From positions 1 through 59,207 of the forward strand of contig CAJXWP010000011.1 of NCBI GenBank assembly GCA_913062625.1: a DNA stretch of 59,207 nucleotides. Reading direction: 5' to 3'. Source of the DNA: an uncultured Haliea sp. (GTDB taxonomy: Bacteria > Pseudomonadota > Gammaproteobacteria > Pseudomonadales > Halieaceae). The notes beneath the pieces are model-generated. The model was given only the letters and a program-made list of their open reading frames with translations, did no database searches and had not been told where the DNA came from. Both the position numbers and the translations under genes were made by a program. How positions within the stretch are numbered: the first letter of the stretch is position 1; every line of letters begins with the position of its first letter. Below are positions 18,075 to 26,264 of this stretch, piece by piece.

Positions 18075-18896
18075 ATGCGCAGCGCATGCCTCTTTGTCTG
18101 TGTTTTCATTGTTGCCCTGTTGCCAGTGACGCAGCAGGCCTATGCACAAGAGGTGAACGTTCACGTCATTGGCGAAGCTTTTGCCTTGGACAGCGTAGAA
18201 CTTTTGTATACGGAAACGCATTGTGTCAGTGACAAGGCGCTTACGCATGACGTGCTTTATAGAGACATGGAGCAAGAGTTGATCGCACATAAGGTGCTGA
18301 ATTATGCATCTGGATTGGTGACGCCATCTTTTGTACAGCACAATTTTTACTCTCAAGAGGTGATAGCTGTTGAGCTGAGGCAGGATCAGCTAATCATGGC
18401 CGTGAAGACAGCGAACAACCCGGAACCGCAAGAATTTCTGTTTCCGATTTCACAAGCCAGTATGCCGATTGTGATCGATGCCGGCTTCGACAACTTTGTT
18501 ACACAGAACTGGGATGCTATTGTCGGTGGTCAAAGTAAACAGTTTCAATTTCCGTTTGCCGCCAGAGAAAGCCTAGTGGATTTGCGCATCAGCGCCGCGC
18601 GGTGCAGTTATGATAACGAGACAGACCAATGTTTTATTTTAAGGCTAGACAATTGGTTGATCGGCAGGTTTGTCGCCTCTATCGAACTTGGATATGACGC
18701 GAGCTTGAGGCGTCTCACTCGGTTTCGGGGCCTCTCTAATATCGGTGATGCGAAAGGCACTGGGCAGTCGGTTGATATCCGTTATCGCTACGACAACAGC
18801 TCCACGCTCGCCTGTTCCTTGGGTGACCTTAAGTTGACGGGCAGTGCCGCAAATAACGACATTGGGATTACACACGCTGAGGAGGGTTCATCATGA
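18075..18896 (+). CDS. exported protein of unknown function
   Basis: This is about 273 residues from ATG 18075 (GTG 18063 is also in frame). A signal peptide (CLFVCVFIVALLPVTQQAYA) predicts cleavage just before QEVNVHV. The mature protein is beta-rich with three conserved-looking cysteines (SAARCSYDNETDQCF and a C-terminal LACSLG). I do not recognise a family. It begins 16 bases after the dehydrogenase stop and overlaps the DUF3833 lipoprotein by four bases (ATGA), so it is translated with that lipoprotein and probably acts with it in the envelope. Confidence 0.7.
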   Translation: MRSACLFVCVFIVALLPVTQQAYAQEVNVHVIGEAFALDSVELLYTETHCVSDKALTHDVLYRDMEQELIAHKVLNYASGLVTPSFVQHNFYSQEVIAVELRQDQLIMAVKTANNPEPQEFLFPISQASMPIVIDAGFDNFVTQNWDAIVGGQSKQFQFPFAARESLVDLRISAARCSYDNETDQCFILRLDNWLIGRFVASIELGYDASLRRLTRFRGLSNIGDAKGTGQSVDIRYRYDNSSTLACSLGDLKLTGSAANNDIGITHAEEGSS

Positions 18897-19426
18897 AAGC
18901 AAAACCCGTAGCATGGGTTTGCACTGTGTTACTAATAATGCTTAGTGGCTGCTCAGCGGTTCCTATTGAGGACTATGCCGAAAATAGCCCCATTCTTATC
19001 GCCGAGACGTTTTTTAGTGGACAGCTGACGGCAAGTGGCATCGTTAAGGATCGCAACGGCCGGGTTATTCGCTACTTCAACGCTACCATTGATGCGAGCT
19101 GGGAGGGTGGCGTTGGGACCCTCGATGAACGGTTTGTGTTTGATGATGGCGAGCAACAGACTAGGGTATGGACCTTAAAGCGGACAGGCAATGGCGCCTA
19201 TACCGCGACAGCGGGTGATGTCATCGGTGACTCCATGATGAAGGTGTCGGGCAATAGTCTGTTTATGCACTATGTTCTGCGTATTCCCTATGGTGACGGC
19301 ACCATAGACGTCAATGTTGATGATCGGATGTATCAGGTCTCAGACACGGTACTGTTGAATGAGTCAGTGATGTCTAAGTGGGGCGTTAACGTTGGCCAAA
19401 TTACATTGGTCATCCAGAAGAAATAA
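18893..19426 (+). CDS. DUF3833 lipoprotein
   Basis: This 177-residue protein has a type II signal peptide ending LLIMLSGC, so it is lipidated. The rest fits DUF3833: AETFFSGQLTASGIVKDRNGRVIRYFNATIDASW, TLDERFVFDDGE, RVWTLKR, and YVLRIPYGDGTIDVNVDDRMYQV. The family is a lipocalin-like envelope lipoprotein of unknown function. ATG overlaps the TGA of the preceding exported protein (ATGA). It is often seen near SDR and fatty-acid-type genes in gammaproteobacteria, consistent with this setting. Confidence 0.88.
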   Translation: MKAKPVAWVCTVLLIMLSGCSAVPIEDYAENSPILIAETFFSGQLTASGIVKDRNGRVIRYFNATIDASWEGGVGTLDERFVFDDGEQQTRVWTLKRTGNGAYTATAGDVIGDSMMKVSGNSLFMHYVLRIPYGDGTIDVNVDDRMYQVSDTVLLNESVMSKWGVNVGQITLVIQKK

Positions 19427-19548
19427 CCGCCTGCTCGCAACTGATTGCCCTATGCAGCGTAGGTCTAGAAAATCCGTTATGATGTTCTCCTCGAACGCTG
19501 TTCTCCTAAGATAGCGTGATCTAACCGGTGACTTCTGGAGAAAAGAAT

Positions 19549-19992
19549 ATGACACTCGCTCTTAAAGGCCCTTGGGAGAAGGCAGAAGTAGACACTTTCT
19601 TGCAGCAAAGTACGTTTCCTTTGCGGCTCGCATGCGTCGGTGAGGACGGATTTCCCCGTGTTGTGTCTGTCTGGTATGAATTCGATGGTCAACATTTTCG
19701 GTGTGTCTCGCACCAAGCCTCTCAATTGATCAGGTTGCTTGAGCAAAGCGACCGTGTTGGCTTTGAGTTGGCGCCGAATGAGCCTCCCTATTACGGCGTC
19801 AGGGGGCAGGGCATTGCGCGGTTGAGCTCTGCCGCTGACGGCAAAGTACTTCGCGGAATGCTGCAGCGCTATCTCGGTGGTACAGATTCCAAGTTGGGTA
19901 GCTGGCTGCTGTCTCGCGTCGAAGACGAAATTTTGATCACCATCGAGCCTGTGCGTTTATTTACCTGGGACTATCGAGAGCGGATGGGCTAA
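19549..19992 (+). CDS. pyridoxamine 5'-phosphate oxidase-like flavin-binding protein
   Basis: This 147-residue protein has the PNPOx-like split barrel: a first strand region LRLACVGEDGFPRVVSVWYEFDGQHFRCVSH, then RVGFELAPNEPPYYGVRGQGIARL, and a C-terminal ITIEPVRLFTWDYRERMG. Such small proteins bind FMN, F420 or haem and are mostly uncharacterised. TCTGGAGAAAAG precedes ATG 19549, a better start than the longer frame. It converges with the sirtuin gene (4-base gap). Confidence 0.8.
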   Translation: MTLALKGPWEKAEVDTFLQQSTFPLRLACVGEDGFPRVVSVWYEFDGQHFRCVSHQASQLIRLLEQSDRVGFELAPNEPPYYGVRGQGIARLSSAADGKVLRGMLQRYLGGTDSKLGSWLLSRVEDEILITIEPVRLFTWDYRERMG

Positions 19993-19996
19993 TGCG

Positions 19997-20842
19997 CTAA
20001 TCCTGATCAAGATGCTCGAGGGTTTGTGTGAGAAGTGGGCCGGCCGGTGACTGCAGTTTTATCCGAGCGAGGTCGTCGGCACGCGTGACACCAGGATTGA
20101 TGATCACAACGGGCTTACCGAGTTGGCTGGCCCTGCGGCAGAAACGATAGCCGGAAAAAACCATCAATGAACTTCCTATCGCGATAAGGGCGTCCGCCTT
20201 CTCCAGCGCATCAAGGCACGTGCCCACTCGTGGTGACGGGACGCTTCCACCAAAAAAAACTACATCCGGCATTAGATCGCCGCTGCAGTCATGACACTTG
20301 GGCAGCACCAATGCATGAAACATATCATCAGGCACCTCCATGTCACCGTCTGGTCTTGAAAAATGGCTGGGTTGAACGTCGCTTAGCCACGGGTTTTGCT
20401 CTCTCAGCAAACGCTGGATGCTGTCTCTGCTGTGAAGGGCAGCGCAATTGAGGCAGCGAACCTGATCGATCCGACCATGCAGGTCAACGACACTGCGGCT
20501 TCCTGCGCACTGATGGAGTCTGTCCACATTTTGAGTGATAACCAGCTCGATAGCACCGCGTTGCTCCAACTGTGCAAGGGCAACATGCGCAGGATTGGGA
20601 CGCGCGTCCCGCATGACTGGCCAGCCGAACCATGAGCGCGACCAGTAGCGCCGTCGCGTACTTTCTTCACTCACAAAGGCTTGTTCTTGTATGGGCTTCG
20701 GGTGCAACCACGTGCCCCGCTGGTCGCGGTAGGTGGGTATCCCCGAGTCATGGCTGATGCCTGCCCCGGTCAATACCAACAGTCTCGGATGCTCGGCCAG
20801 AATACTGGCTAGGGTAAGTGCGTCCTGTTGCAGTCTTTTCAT
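19997..20842 (-). CDS. Sir2-family NAD-dependent protein deacylase
   Basis: This 281-residue sirtuin has GAGISHDSGIPTYRD at 26-40 (NAD site), TQNVDRLHQ at 102-110, catalytic His121 in LHGR, and a zinc finger with Cys129/Cys132 and Cys182/Cys185. GSSL and INPG motifs follow. The GAGIS-SGIP pattern and length place it near class II (SIRT4-like) sirtuins, which remove lysine acyl groups or ADP-ribosylate. Class is inferred by eye. It stands alone on the minus strand. Confidence 0.93.
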   Translation of the reverse strand: MKRLQQDALTLASILAEHPRLLVLTGAGISHDSGIPTYRDQRGTWLHPKPIQEQAFVSEESTRRRYWSRSWFGWPVMRDARPNPAHVALAQLEQRGAIELVITQNVDRLHQCAGSRSVVDLHGRIDQVRCLNCAALHSRDSIQRLLREQNPWLSDVQPSHFSRPDGDMEVPDDMFHALVLPKCHDCSGDLMPDVVFFGGSVPSPRVGTCLDALEKADALIAIGSSLMVFSGYRFCRRASQLGKPVVIINPGVTRADDLARIKLQSPAGPLLTQTLEHLDQD

Positions 20843-21114
20843 AACCGAAGTATACGATGAGGGGTGGGGATTGGATTAAGCATCGTATTGACCGGAGGCT
20901 AGACAAGATACTGATAATCCAGCCTCAAGTCGGGATAGTATTATGTGCGTCCTCGCTGTCCCAAGCTTACGCTTTACGGGCGTTGCCTTGACTGAGATTG
21001 CGTTATTGATGCTGGCCGGCCGGCCATTATGGTGATGTATAGCCTGTGTCTCACATATCGGTCATTCCGTTTTTTTGGCTTGTGTTTAGGGGAAATTAGC
21101 CGTTCAATAACGCC

Positions 21115-21441
21115 ATGAACAAAATTCTGCTTCGCAGCTCGACCGTGTTGAGGGTCTTTTTGATGGTGTTCGCCGTGAACGCATCCTCATCTTATGGCAG
21201 TTGTTTTTGGGGTGGAGACACGTCTCAACCCCAGCCCGATATGCCATGTCACCAGACGGAAAACACCAGTGAGGCATTGGATGAAACCTGTTGCGCTGCC
21301 TGTGTTGGCTTGCAAGGGCCATCGGAATATACGATTCTCCCTCTGGATGCTGTCATTATAGTGATATCGTCTAGACTCTCCGCACGCTCAATCAATACGC
21401 CAGAACCGCGTTATAGGCCACCCATAGCTGATTTTTCTTAG
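21115..21441 (+). CDS. small exported Cys-rich protein of a metal module
   Basis: This 108-residue protein has an N-terminal hydrophobic signal (VLRVFLMVFAVNASS). The mature part contains Cys30, Cys45-His46 (MPCHQ) and a CCxxC cluster (Cys59, 60, 63) before a second hydrophobic stretch. An MPCH...CCxxC arrangement is typical of small periplasmic proteins next to metal-transport genes (DUF2946-like). Exact family membership is uncertain. It is the first gene of a four-gene plus-strand run with MerP-like and MerT-like proteins, which supports metal binding. Confidence 0.65.
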   Translation: MNKILLRSSTVLRVFLMVFAVNASSSYGSCFWGGDTSQPQPDMPCHQTENTSEALDETCCAACVGLQGPSEYTILPLDAVIIVISSRLSARSINTPEPRYRPPIADFS

Positions 21442-21494
21442 ATTGGTGCGCCCGCGCGGCGCGTTCATATTCAATTTTAAGAGGTGACTCTGTG

Positions 21495-21824
21495 ATGAAA
21501 AATCTAACAGTATCAGTGTGTCTATTCATGCTGTTTGCAACACCGGCTATTGCCCAAAACTATATCGTCAACGTGCATGGAATGGTCTGCGAGCTTTGCT
21601 CTCTTGGCGTTGCCAAGAACATTCGCAAATTGTCTTTTGTGGACGCCGCAAAATATGATGACGGCGTGCAAGTGGATGTTGAAAACCAGACGGTCTTCGT
21701 TGCTGTAAGCGATGATGCGTCGCTCGATAAGCAAGCGCTGTTTGCCGCTATTGAAGAGGGTGGTTATAGCCCCGTCGGTATTTGGCGGCTAACCGATTCG
21801 GGAGAACGGCTGGAGCTGCAATAA
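21495..21824 (+). CDS. periplasmic heavy-metal-associated (MerP-like) protein
   Basis: This 109-residue protein has a signal peptide (cleaved near AIA/QNY) and an HMA ferredoxin-like domain whose metal loop is GMVCELC (Cys32, Cys35). The pattern resembles MerP (GMTCAAC) and copper chaperones. A GAGGTGA ribosome site precedes ATG 21495; an adjacent in-frame GTG at 21492 is possible. Its stop overlaps the next start (TAATG). As a periplasmic carrier it would pass a soft metal ion to the MerT-like membrane protein encoded two genes later. Which metal is carried cannot be read. Confidence 0.87.
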   Translation: MKNLTVSVCLFMLFATPAIAQNYIVNVHGMVCELCSLGVAKNIRKLSFVDAAKYDDGVQVDVENQTVFVAVSDDASLDKQALFAAIEEGGYSPVGIWRLTDSGERLELQ

Positions 21825-22480
21825 TGAACGGGCTGCTCATTGCATTGCTTTTGGGGATAACTTCGACAGCAGCTTTAGCGCATCAGCCCGTCGTTGATAT
21901 GGCCCCTAGGTGGAATGGCGGCTATGGGTTCCAAACGCGTGTTGAACATGCCAATTCCGATACCATTACGTGGCTAGAAGGTGTCTATACATTTAAGCCT
22001 GCAGTGCGAATGACGCTGAAGATACCTTACGGCCGCGACGGACTCGGCAACTCGATTTTCGCCGTACCGTTAAAGCAGTATAAAAATGCCGCGCAGTCCA
22101 CCTCGAACTGGGGATTGACGCCGTCGGTGCGCGTGCCCACCGGTGGTGGGAATGATTGGGACGGAGGCTTAAGCCTCAGTTATAGCTCCGAATCTGTCGG
22201 CATCTATCAGCTCTATGATGTGCACTTCCTGGGCGATCGTCGCGGGCTCGATATTAATGTAGGGACGGTGTATCCCGATGGGCGGGGTTCTGCGTGGTTC
22301 ACGCTTTGGGATGTCACTGCTGTTGATTCTGACTCTGGGCAGCGCATTCTGACGGGCCCAGTGCTGGTCTATTTTAGGCGCAATATCGCAGCTCGGCTGG
22401 AATACAAGTTGGCGGCTTATGACCACGACGACGAGTGGAGTGGTAATTATCTGAGTTTTACCCTTGGAATCGTGTATTAG
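21824..22480 (+). CDS. exported, probably outer-membrane beta-barrel protein of the metal module
   Basis: This 218-residue protein has a signal peptide (LLIALLLGITSTAALA/HQP). The remainder is built of alternating hydrophobic strands with many aromatic residues (GGYGFQTRVEH, TWLEGVYTF, AARLEYKLAAY) and ends in a strand finishing VY, as in outer-membrane barrels. I do not recognise the family; it resembles uncharacterised transporter-type barrels. It overlaps the MerP-like gene by one base and is followed 9 bases later by the MerT-like gene, so it is in the same operon and may be the outer-membrane pore for the ion. Confidence 0.7.
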   Translation: MNGLLIALLLGITSTAALAHQPVVDMAPRWNGGYGFQTRVEHANSDTITWLEGVYTFKPAVRMTLKIPYGRDGLGNSIFAVPLKQYKNAAQSTSNWGLTPSVRVPTGGGNDWDGGLSLSYSSESVGIYQLYDVHFLGDRRGLDINVGTVYPDGRGSAWFTLWDVTAVDSDSGQRILTGPVLVYFRRNIAARLEYKLAAYDHDDEWSGNYLSFTLGIVY

Positions 22481-22489
22481 GAGAACGTT

Positions 22490-22855
22490 ATGCGAAAATC
22501 TCGTCCCTGGAGCTGGGTTCTGTTGTTTACCACCTCAGGCACGCTGCTGTGCTGCGCCATTCCTATCACGCTGGTGTCACTGGGGCTGGGAGCAACTGTC
22601 GCGACTATGGTTAGCACTGCGCCGTGGATTGTTACCATGAGCCAGTATAAAGGCTGGATGTTCCTCTTGTCTGGCGTGTTGGTCGGGCTGTCGGCCTGGG
22701 TTGTTTATCGATCGGAGCGAAGTTGCCCACTGGACCCGGAATTGGCCGCAGCCTGCCAGCGTGCCGATGTGTGGAACCGAAGGTTTATTTGGGTGGCGGG
22801 CGGCATGTGGGCAGTGGGCTTTCTGGCAGCTTATGGATCACCCTTGTTACTGTGA
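22490..22855 (+). CDS. MerT-like inner-membrane metal transport protein
   Basis: This 121-residue protein has three predicted membrane helices (about 9-30, 56-73 and 99-118). A vicinal cysteine pair lies in the first (Cys21-Cys22) and two more cysteines (Cys79, Cys89) in the loop between the second and third. This is the cysteine layout of the mercuric transporter MerT (a CC pair in TM1 and two loop Cys between TM2 and TM3), although overall identity is clearly low. It closes the four-gene operon with a MerP-like protein. No merA or merR is present, so mercury detoxification is not established and copper or another soft metal is possible. Confidence 0.75.
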   Translation: MRKSRPWSWVLLFTTSGTLLCCAIPITLVSLGLGATVATMVSTAPWIVTMSQYKGWMFLLSGVLVGLSAWVVYRSERSCPLDPELAAACQRADVWNRRFIWVAGGMWAVGFLAAYGSPLLL

Positions 22856-22877
22856 TTAGTCGTTGCTAAGTCTCGGT

Positions 22878-23597
22878 CTATTGTTCGGCTATGAACGACA
22901 GGTGTTGCAGTTGGGCGAGGAACTTTGTGCTGATGTCAGCATCTTCCCCAGTGCCGCCTGCAATGCCGTTGGCGCCCAATGTGGTAACGGTGATATTGCC
23001 TTTACTTCCTCCCCACCGCGGTTCCTCATAAAGGTAGGGGCGGCCCCAGGGGTCGAGAGGGATCGGTTTAAGATAGCCTTGAGTAGGATATTTCTGCGGA
23101 TAAAGGATGTTATCTGGCGGCGCTGCCAGAGCCTGTAGTCCCTGCTCCGCTGTGGGGTAAAAAAACTGATCGTGATAATAAGATTCCAGTGCAGCTGTTA
23201 GCCTAGTCAAGTCTATGGTGACCTCTGTTAGATCTGTATTGCTGGTGCTATACGGACCAATTCCCGCGCGCTCCAACAAAACGTTGCCAGGTGTCTCACT
23301 GCAGAAGAACGCTAAGTAAAGTTCGCTAGGCCGCGCGTAGGAGACGCTTCTTGCGTAGATAAAAGTTTTTGTCGGTCCCGACTCATTGACGAGGTACTCG
23401 AGGCACACAACGTCGCCGGGGAAAGTCTGGATATTTTTGATCTCAAGCGTATCGTTCAGCCCTATGCTTTTTTTGACCATTTGCTTGGCTTCTTTAACGC
23501 CATCGCTGCAAGCGATTAGCGTGAGGGTGAGGGTGATGATAATGATGGTAAGTGACTGTAGCAATGGAAGCCCCTGAGTACATGTTAGCGCTAACAT
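22878..23597 (-). CDS. lipoprotein with a GspG-type (type II secretion pseudopilin) domain
   Basis: This is about 239 residues from ATG 23597; an in-frame GTG at 23669 is an alternative and neither has a good ribosome site. Residues 11-30 form a lipoprotein signal with LIAC (Cys30), not a prepilin leader. Residues 31-120 are unassigned. Residues 124-225 match the GspG C-terminal domain: ALESYYHDQFFYPTAEQGLQAL, KPIPLDPWGRPYLY and a GANGIAGGTGEDADI calcium-loop motif. GspG is normally anchored by a methylated N-terminal helix cut by GspO, which is missing here. No other type II secretion gene is in the window. A role as an envelope-anchored accessory is a guess. A perfect 16-base palindrome covers the proposed start. 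Confidence 0.78.
   Translation of the reverse strand: MLALTCTQGLPLLQSLTIIIITLTLTLIACSDGVKEAKQMVKKSIGLNDTLEIKNIQTFPGDVVCLEYLVNESGPTKTFIYARSVSYARPSELYLAFFCSETPGNVLLERAGIGPYSTSNTDLTEVTIDLTRLTAALESYYHDQFFYPTAEQGLQALAAPPDNILYPQKYPTQGYLKPIPLDPWGRPYLYEEPRWGGSKGNITVTTLGANGIAGGTGEDADISTKFLAQLQHLSFIAEQ
23309..23326. repeat. 18-base exact repeat, copy 1 (inside the GspG-like gene)
   Basis: ACGCTAAGTAAAGTTCGC occurs here and again at 28122-28139 in the same orientation, 4.8 kb away. This copy is coding on the minus strand (SELYLAF region). One exact 18-mer in 59 kb is rarer than chance expectation but not decisive. Confidence 0.6.
23582..23597. promoter_or_regulatory. perfect 16-base palindrome, LacI-family-type operator
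   Basis: ATGTTAGCGCTAACAT is its own reverse complement and contains TGTTAGCGCTAACA, the form of operators bound by LacI-family sugar regulators such as XylR in Caulobacter and Xanthomonas. It coincides with the proposed start codon of the GspG-like lipoprotein gene, so a bound repressor could block that gene. No LacI-family gene is in the window. Confidence 0.5.
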
Positions 23598-23854
23598 ATT
23601 ATGCCGACGAAGCAGAGTCGTGGCAATCCAATAAGGCTCGAGGTGTTTTCTAACAAGATCGGATAACACCGTGCCCGACTAAAACGCGGTCTAAACCGAC
23701 GCTTAAAGCGGGCTTTTTTGCTAAAGAAATGTCGCAGGGGTCCTGCGATAACCAGCCTAGATTTCGACTCAAAAGTGAATGTTAACGGAAAGTAAAATTT
23801 CTCGCTGCTGATGACGTCCAAACTATTTAGATACGGATTACGTTGGCAGCAACG

Positions 23855-25879
23855 CTACGGGTTGATATAGATCAGTTCCGACACTCCATTGAAATTGCCG
23901 TCTGCCCCATCGTGTGCAGAATGGGTGAGCCTATACTCGCCAGCGGGGCTGTCGGCCGGTATGTCCCAGCTGATTTGGGCAATATAAGCCCCATCTTCTA
24001 TTCGCCAGCGTATTCGTGTACTCCAGTCGGCATCATCGGCAATCGCCAGCCATCCCTGTGGCATCTTTCTCTCTATTGACAAGAAATTATTGCCGGTGGT
24101 GTAGTGGGCCGTAGGGTTGGTGGACCAGAATTCAGCGACGACTGTGTCGCCGCCCTTATAATGTGTTTTCGTTAGCGCCAAGGTATCACCGTAGCGCGCA
24201 TCCTCGGGAGGTGGAGTAGCTGAACCTGTTGGTAATGGCTGCCCCACTGATTTTGTCCGCCAGTCATCGTAAAGGATGTTCGAAGTGACGGCAGTACCCG
24301 ACTGCAGGGCGCTCGCCAGTTGGCTAGCAACTTGCTGATAGGCGGCTAGCGACCAGCGGCCGTGCAGCGTATGCGCGGCTTCATACTGCTGCAGCATATA
24401 TTCCTGTGACGTGGTGACATAACCCGCATAGCCATTAGCGTAGCCTGCTAATACGATATATTGGGCCCATTCCCCCAATTCCTGCATAACAGTGTCGCGC
24501 AAACGCCGGCCGGCCATTGTGGTCACTTCGGCGGGCAGCGCCAGTATCACCAGTTGACCGATTCGTGCAAGCGTAACTGAGTGTATCTGTGATTGCAGTG
24601 ACGGATCGCCAGTACCGGTTTCAAATAAAATGGGCTTCGGTATCTGACAGGCTTTCACCGCTTCAGTCCATTTTGGTGCACCAGTGACCAGCCGGATTAG
24701 TCCATCTCGCCACAAGCTCTGATCGGTCATACCTTCCTTGAAGAGGAAGTGCCCGCCACCATCTTCCGTTGAGCCTCCGGCGAAGGAGTAACCATAGGCA
24801 GAAGGGCATGTGTGTTGGAGACCCATTCCTGTGAAATCATTTTGTACCGGGTAGTTGCTGAGGTCGACGTAGATGCGCCGCGAATCGATAGGACCCTCAA
24901 GTGCTTCCGTCGCCTGCGCAAACAGCTGTTGCGCTACCTGCAACTGACGATCCCCCATAATGCGGGTGGTCTCCACATCAGTGGCCCCCGGGCCAGTATT
25001 GTCTAGGTTTGTATTGGGCGAGACATCACCGGGATCGGAATTTGCGAAGGCGGCCACGAAATCGTCGGCAGAGTCATAGGTCGTACCGTGGTTGCGTTCC
25101 ATTTGCAGTGAGGCATAGCCCTTGTGATCTCCGGAAATAAGGTGGTTGTAGAAGTTCATAGCGGTAGGGTGCAGCGCGTACCAGTTGAGCACCCCAATGT
25201 CGCCAGAATCGTCAACAAACTTGAGAAGGATCATTTCGGTGTTTGTGTCTTTGGCGTAGCGCGCGCGTTCTTGCGGCGGGTTTTGCAGATACGCGATTGC
25301 TGACCGATTGGCACCGGCGTTCATTACGGCTCCACTGTTAATGAAAACAGTGCCCAGCTGAAGGTCCTTGTCGGCCTTTACAATAGAGGCAGTGATGCCC
25401 GCCGCAATGGCTTCAAAATGTTCTGGGTAAAGACCCCCATCAAGTCCGCTTGCGCTGCGCGATTGCCAGTAGCCACCGGGTCCTGAATGAGTGTGAGTCG
25501 CAGTGATAATAATATTGTCCAGATTGTAGCGAGCACCAAAGCGCGCCTGCAGGCGGTCAACGACCGTCAGGAGCATGTGATGATCAATACTGCCCAGGTC
25601 TGCGCTGACCAGCACTAATCGCTTGTTGGTGTCATCAGCCTGCACAATGATAAACGCGCGAGAACGCTGACGGATATGAATGCCTTCGCCTATCTGGTCA
25701 GGGTGTCCAAAGCCCCACAGCATTACCCCCACAGCTGGACCTGTGACATCAGCAATACCGCGCCCGATAAGATAGGACTGCGCATTCTGTGCATGGACAG
25801 AAGCGGTGCACAGCAGCAGGCTGCAAAACAGTAGTAACACTTGTGTGGTCGCACGGCGATAGAATGTTGTTGCCGTCAC
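23855..25879 (-). CDS. neutral ceramidase (neutral/alkaline non-lysosomal)
   Basis: This 674-residue secreted enzyme hydrolyses the N-acyl bond of ceramide to sphingosine and fatty acid. A signal peptide (LLLFCSLLLCTASVHA/QN) begins the protein. The family's metal and active-site motifs follow: GIADVTGP, the ATHTHSGPGGYW stretch with zinc-ligand His (about 129-131), NWYALHPT, and NPGDVSPN carrying the nucleophilic Ser. A C-terminal Ig-like domain (VVAEFWSTNPTAHYTTGNNFLSIER) ends it. Length matches the Pseudomonas enzyme (about 670). It starts with GTG 25879, with GGGAGAG upstream. It appears monocistronic. Its neighbours suggest scavenging of lipids from eukaryotic material. Confidence 0.95.
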   Translation of the reverse strand: MTATTFYRRATTQVLLLFCSLLLCTASVHAQNAQSYLIGRGIADVTGPAVGVMLWGFGHPDQIGEGIHIRQRSRAFIIVQADDTNKRLVLVSADLGSIDHHMLLTVVDRLQARFGARYNLDNIIITATHTHSGPGGYWQSRSASGLDGGLYPEHFEAIAAGITASIVKADKDLQLGTVFINSGAVMNAGANRSAIAYLQNPPQERARYAKDTNTEMILLKFVDDSGDIGVLNWYALHPTAMNFYNHLISGDHKGYASLQMERNHGTTYDSADDFVAAFANSDPGDVSPNTNLDNTGPGATDVETTRIMGDRQLQVAQQLFAQATEALEGPIDSRRIYVDLSNYPVQNDFTGMGLQHTCPSAYGYSFAGGSTEDGGGHFLFKEGMTDQSLWRDGLIRLVTGAPKWTEAVKACQIPKPILFETGTGDPSLQSQIHSVTLARIGQLVILALPAEVTTMAGRRLRDTVMQELGEWAQYIVLAGYANGYAGYVTTSQEYMLQQYEAAHTLHGRWSLAAYQQVASQLASALQSGTAVTSNILYDDWRTKSVGQPLPTGSATPPPEDARYGDTLALTKTHYKGGDTVVAEFWSTNPTAHYTTGNNFLSIERKMPQGWLAIADDADWSTRIRWRIEDGAYIAQISWDIPADSPAGEYRLTHSAHDGADGNFNGVSELIYINP

Positions 25880-26264
25880 GCGGGCTCTCCCGATTATTGA
25901 ATGTGTGCCATTAATAGCAAGGGCAGTGGCTTAACACAACCACTCCACTGAGCGGACAGTGATTCCTTCGCCGCAACGGTCCCAAGACGCTGAATCTTTT
26001 GCAGGAATGCGAGGAGTGCCGATGATTTCATGGCATGTGAGTTTGTCTTTGAATGACCGCGCTACAGAAGCCGATAGTCTGGCTGTCTAGATCTGAGGGT
26101 ATAGACCTCGACGGGCGGGTGCCAATGTCATCCGTCAGTATAGCTTGGCCCGGCTTTTGGGGGCTACGCATTAGCACTGGGCATGGTATATTTGCGCCTG
26201 TTTAATCTACATTAACTTAAACTACACTGTGCAGCGGCGTATACGCCGTCTAGGCCTCTGAATT
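25880..26264. other. divergent intergenic region between ceramidase and purU
   Basis: This 385-base stretch separates the ceramidase (minus) and purU (plus). I see no credible gene. AT-rich sequence around 26190-26230 probably holds the purU promoter, but no -35/-10 pair is clear. Just before purU lies a 14-base palindrome, listed separately. Confidence 0.5.
26235..26248. promoter_or_regulatory. 14-base palindrome upstream of purU
   Basis: CGGCGTATACGCCG is a perfect palindrome lying 16 bases before the purU start codon. It could be a protein site or a small hairpin near the ribosome site, which is itself weak (GGCCTCTGAATT). Nothing identifies a regulator. Confidence 0.3.

Noticed and set aside
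21115-22855. Calling the four-gene module a mercury-resistance (mer) operon
   Set aside because: There is no merA, merR or merC, overall similarity is limited to cysteine layout and fold, and an extra barrel protein is present. The metal is undetermined.
23700-23740. Terminator near the T run at about 23717
   Set aside because: Only a 3-bp stem can form before the T run, so it is not convincing.
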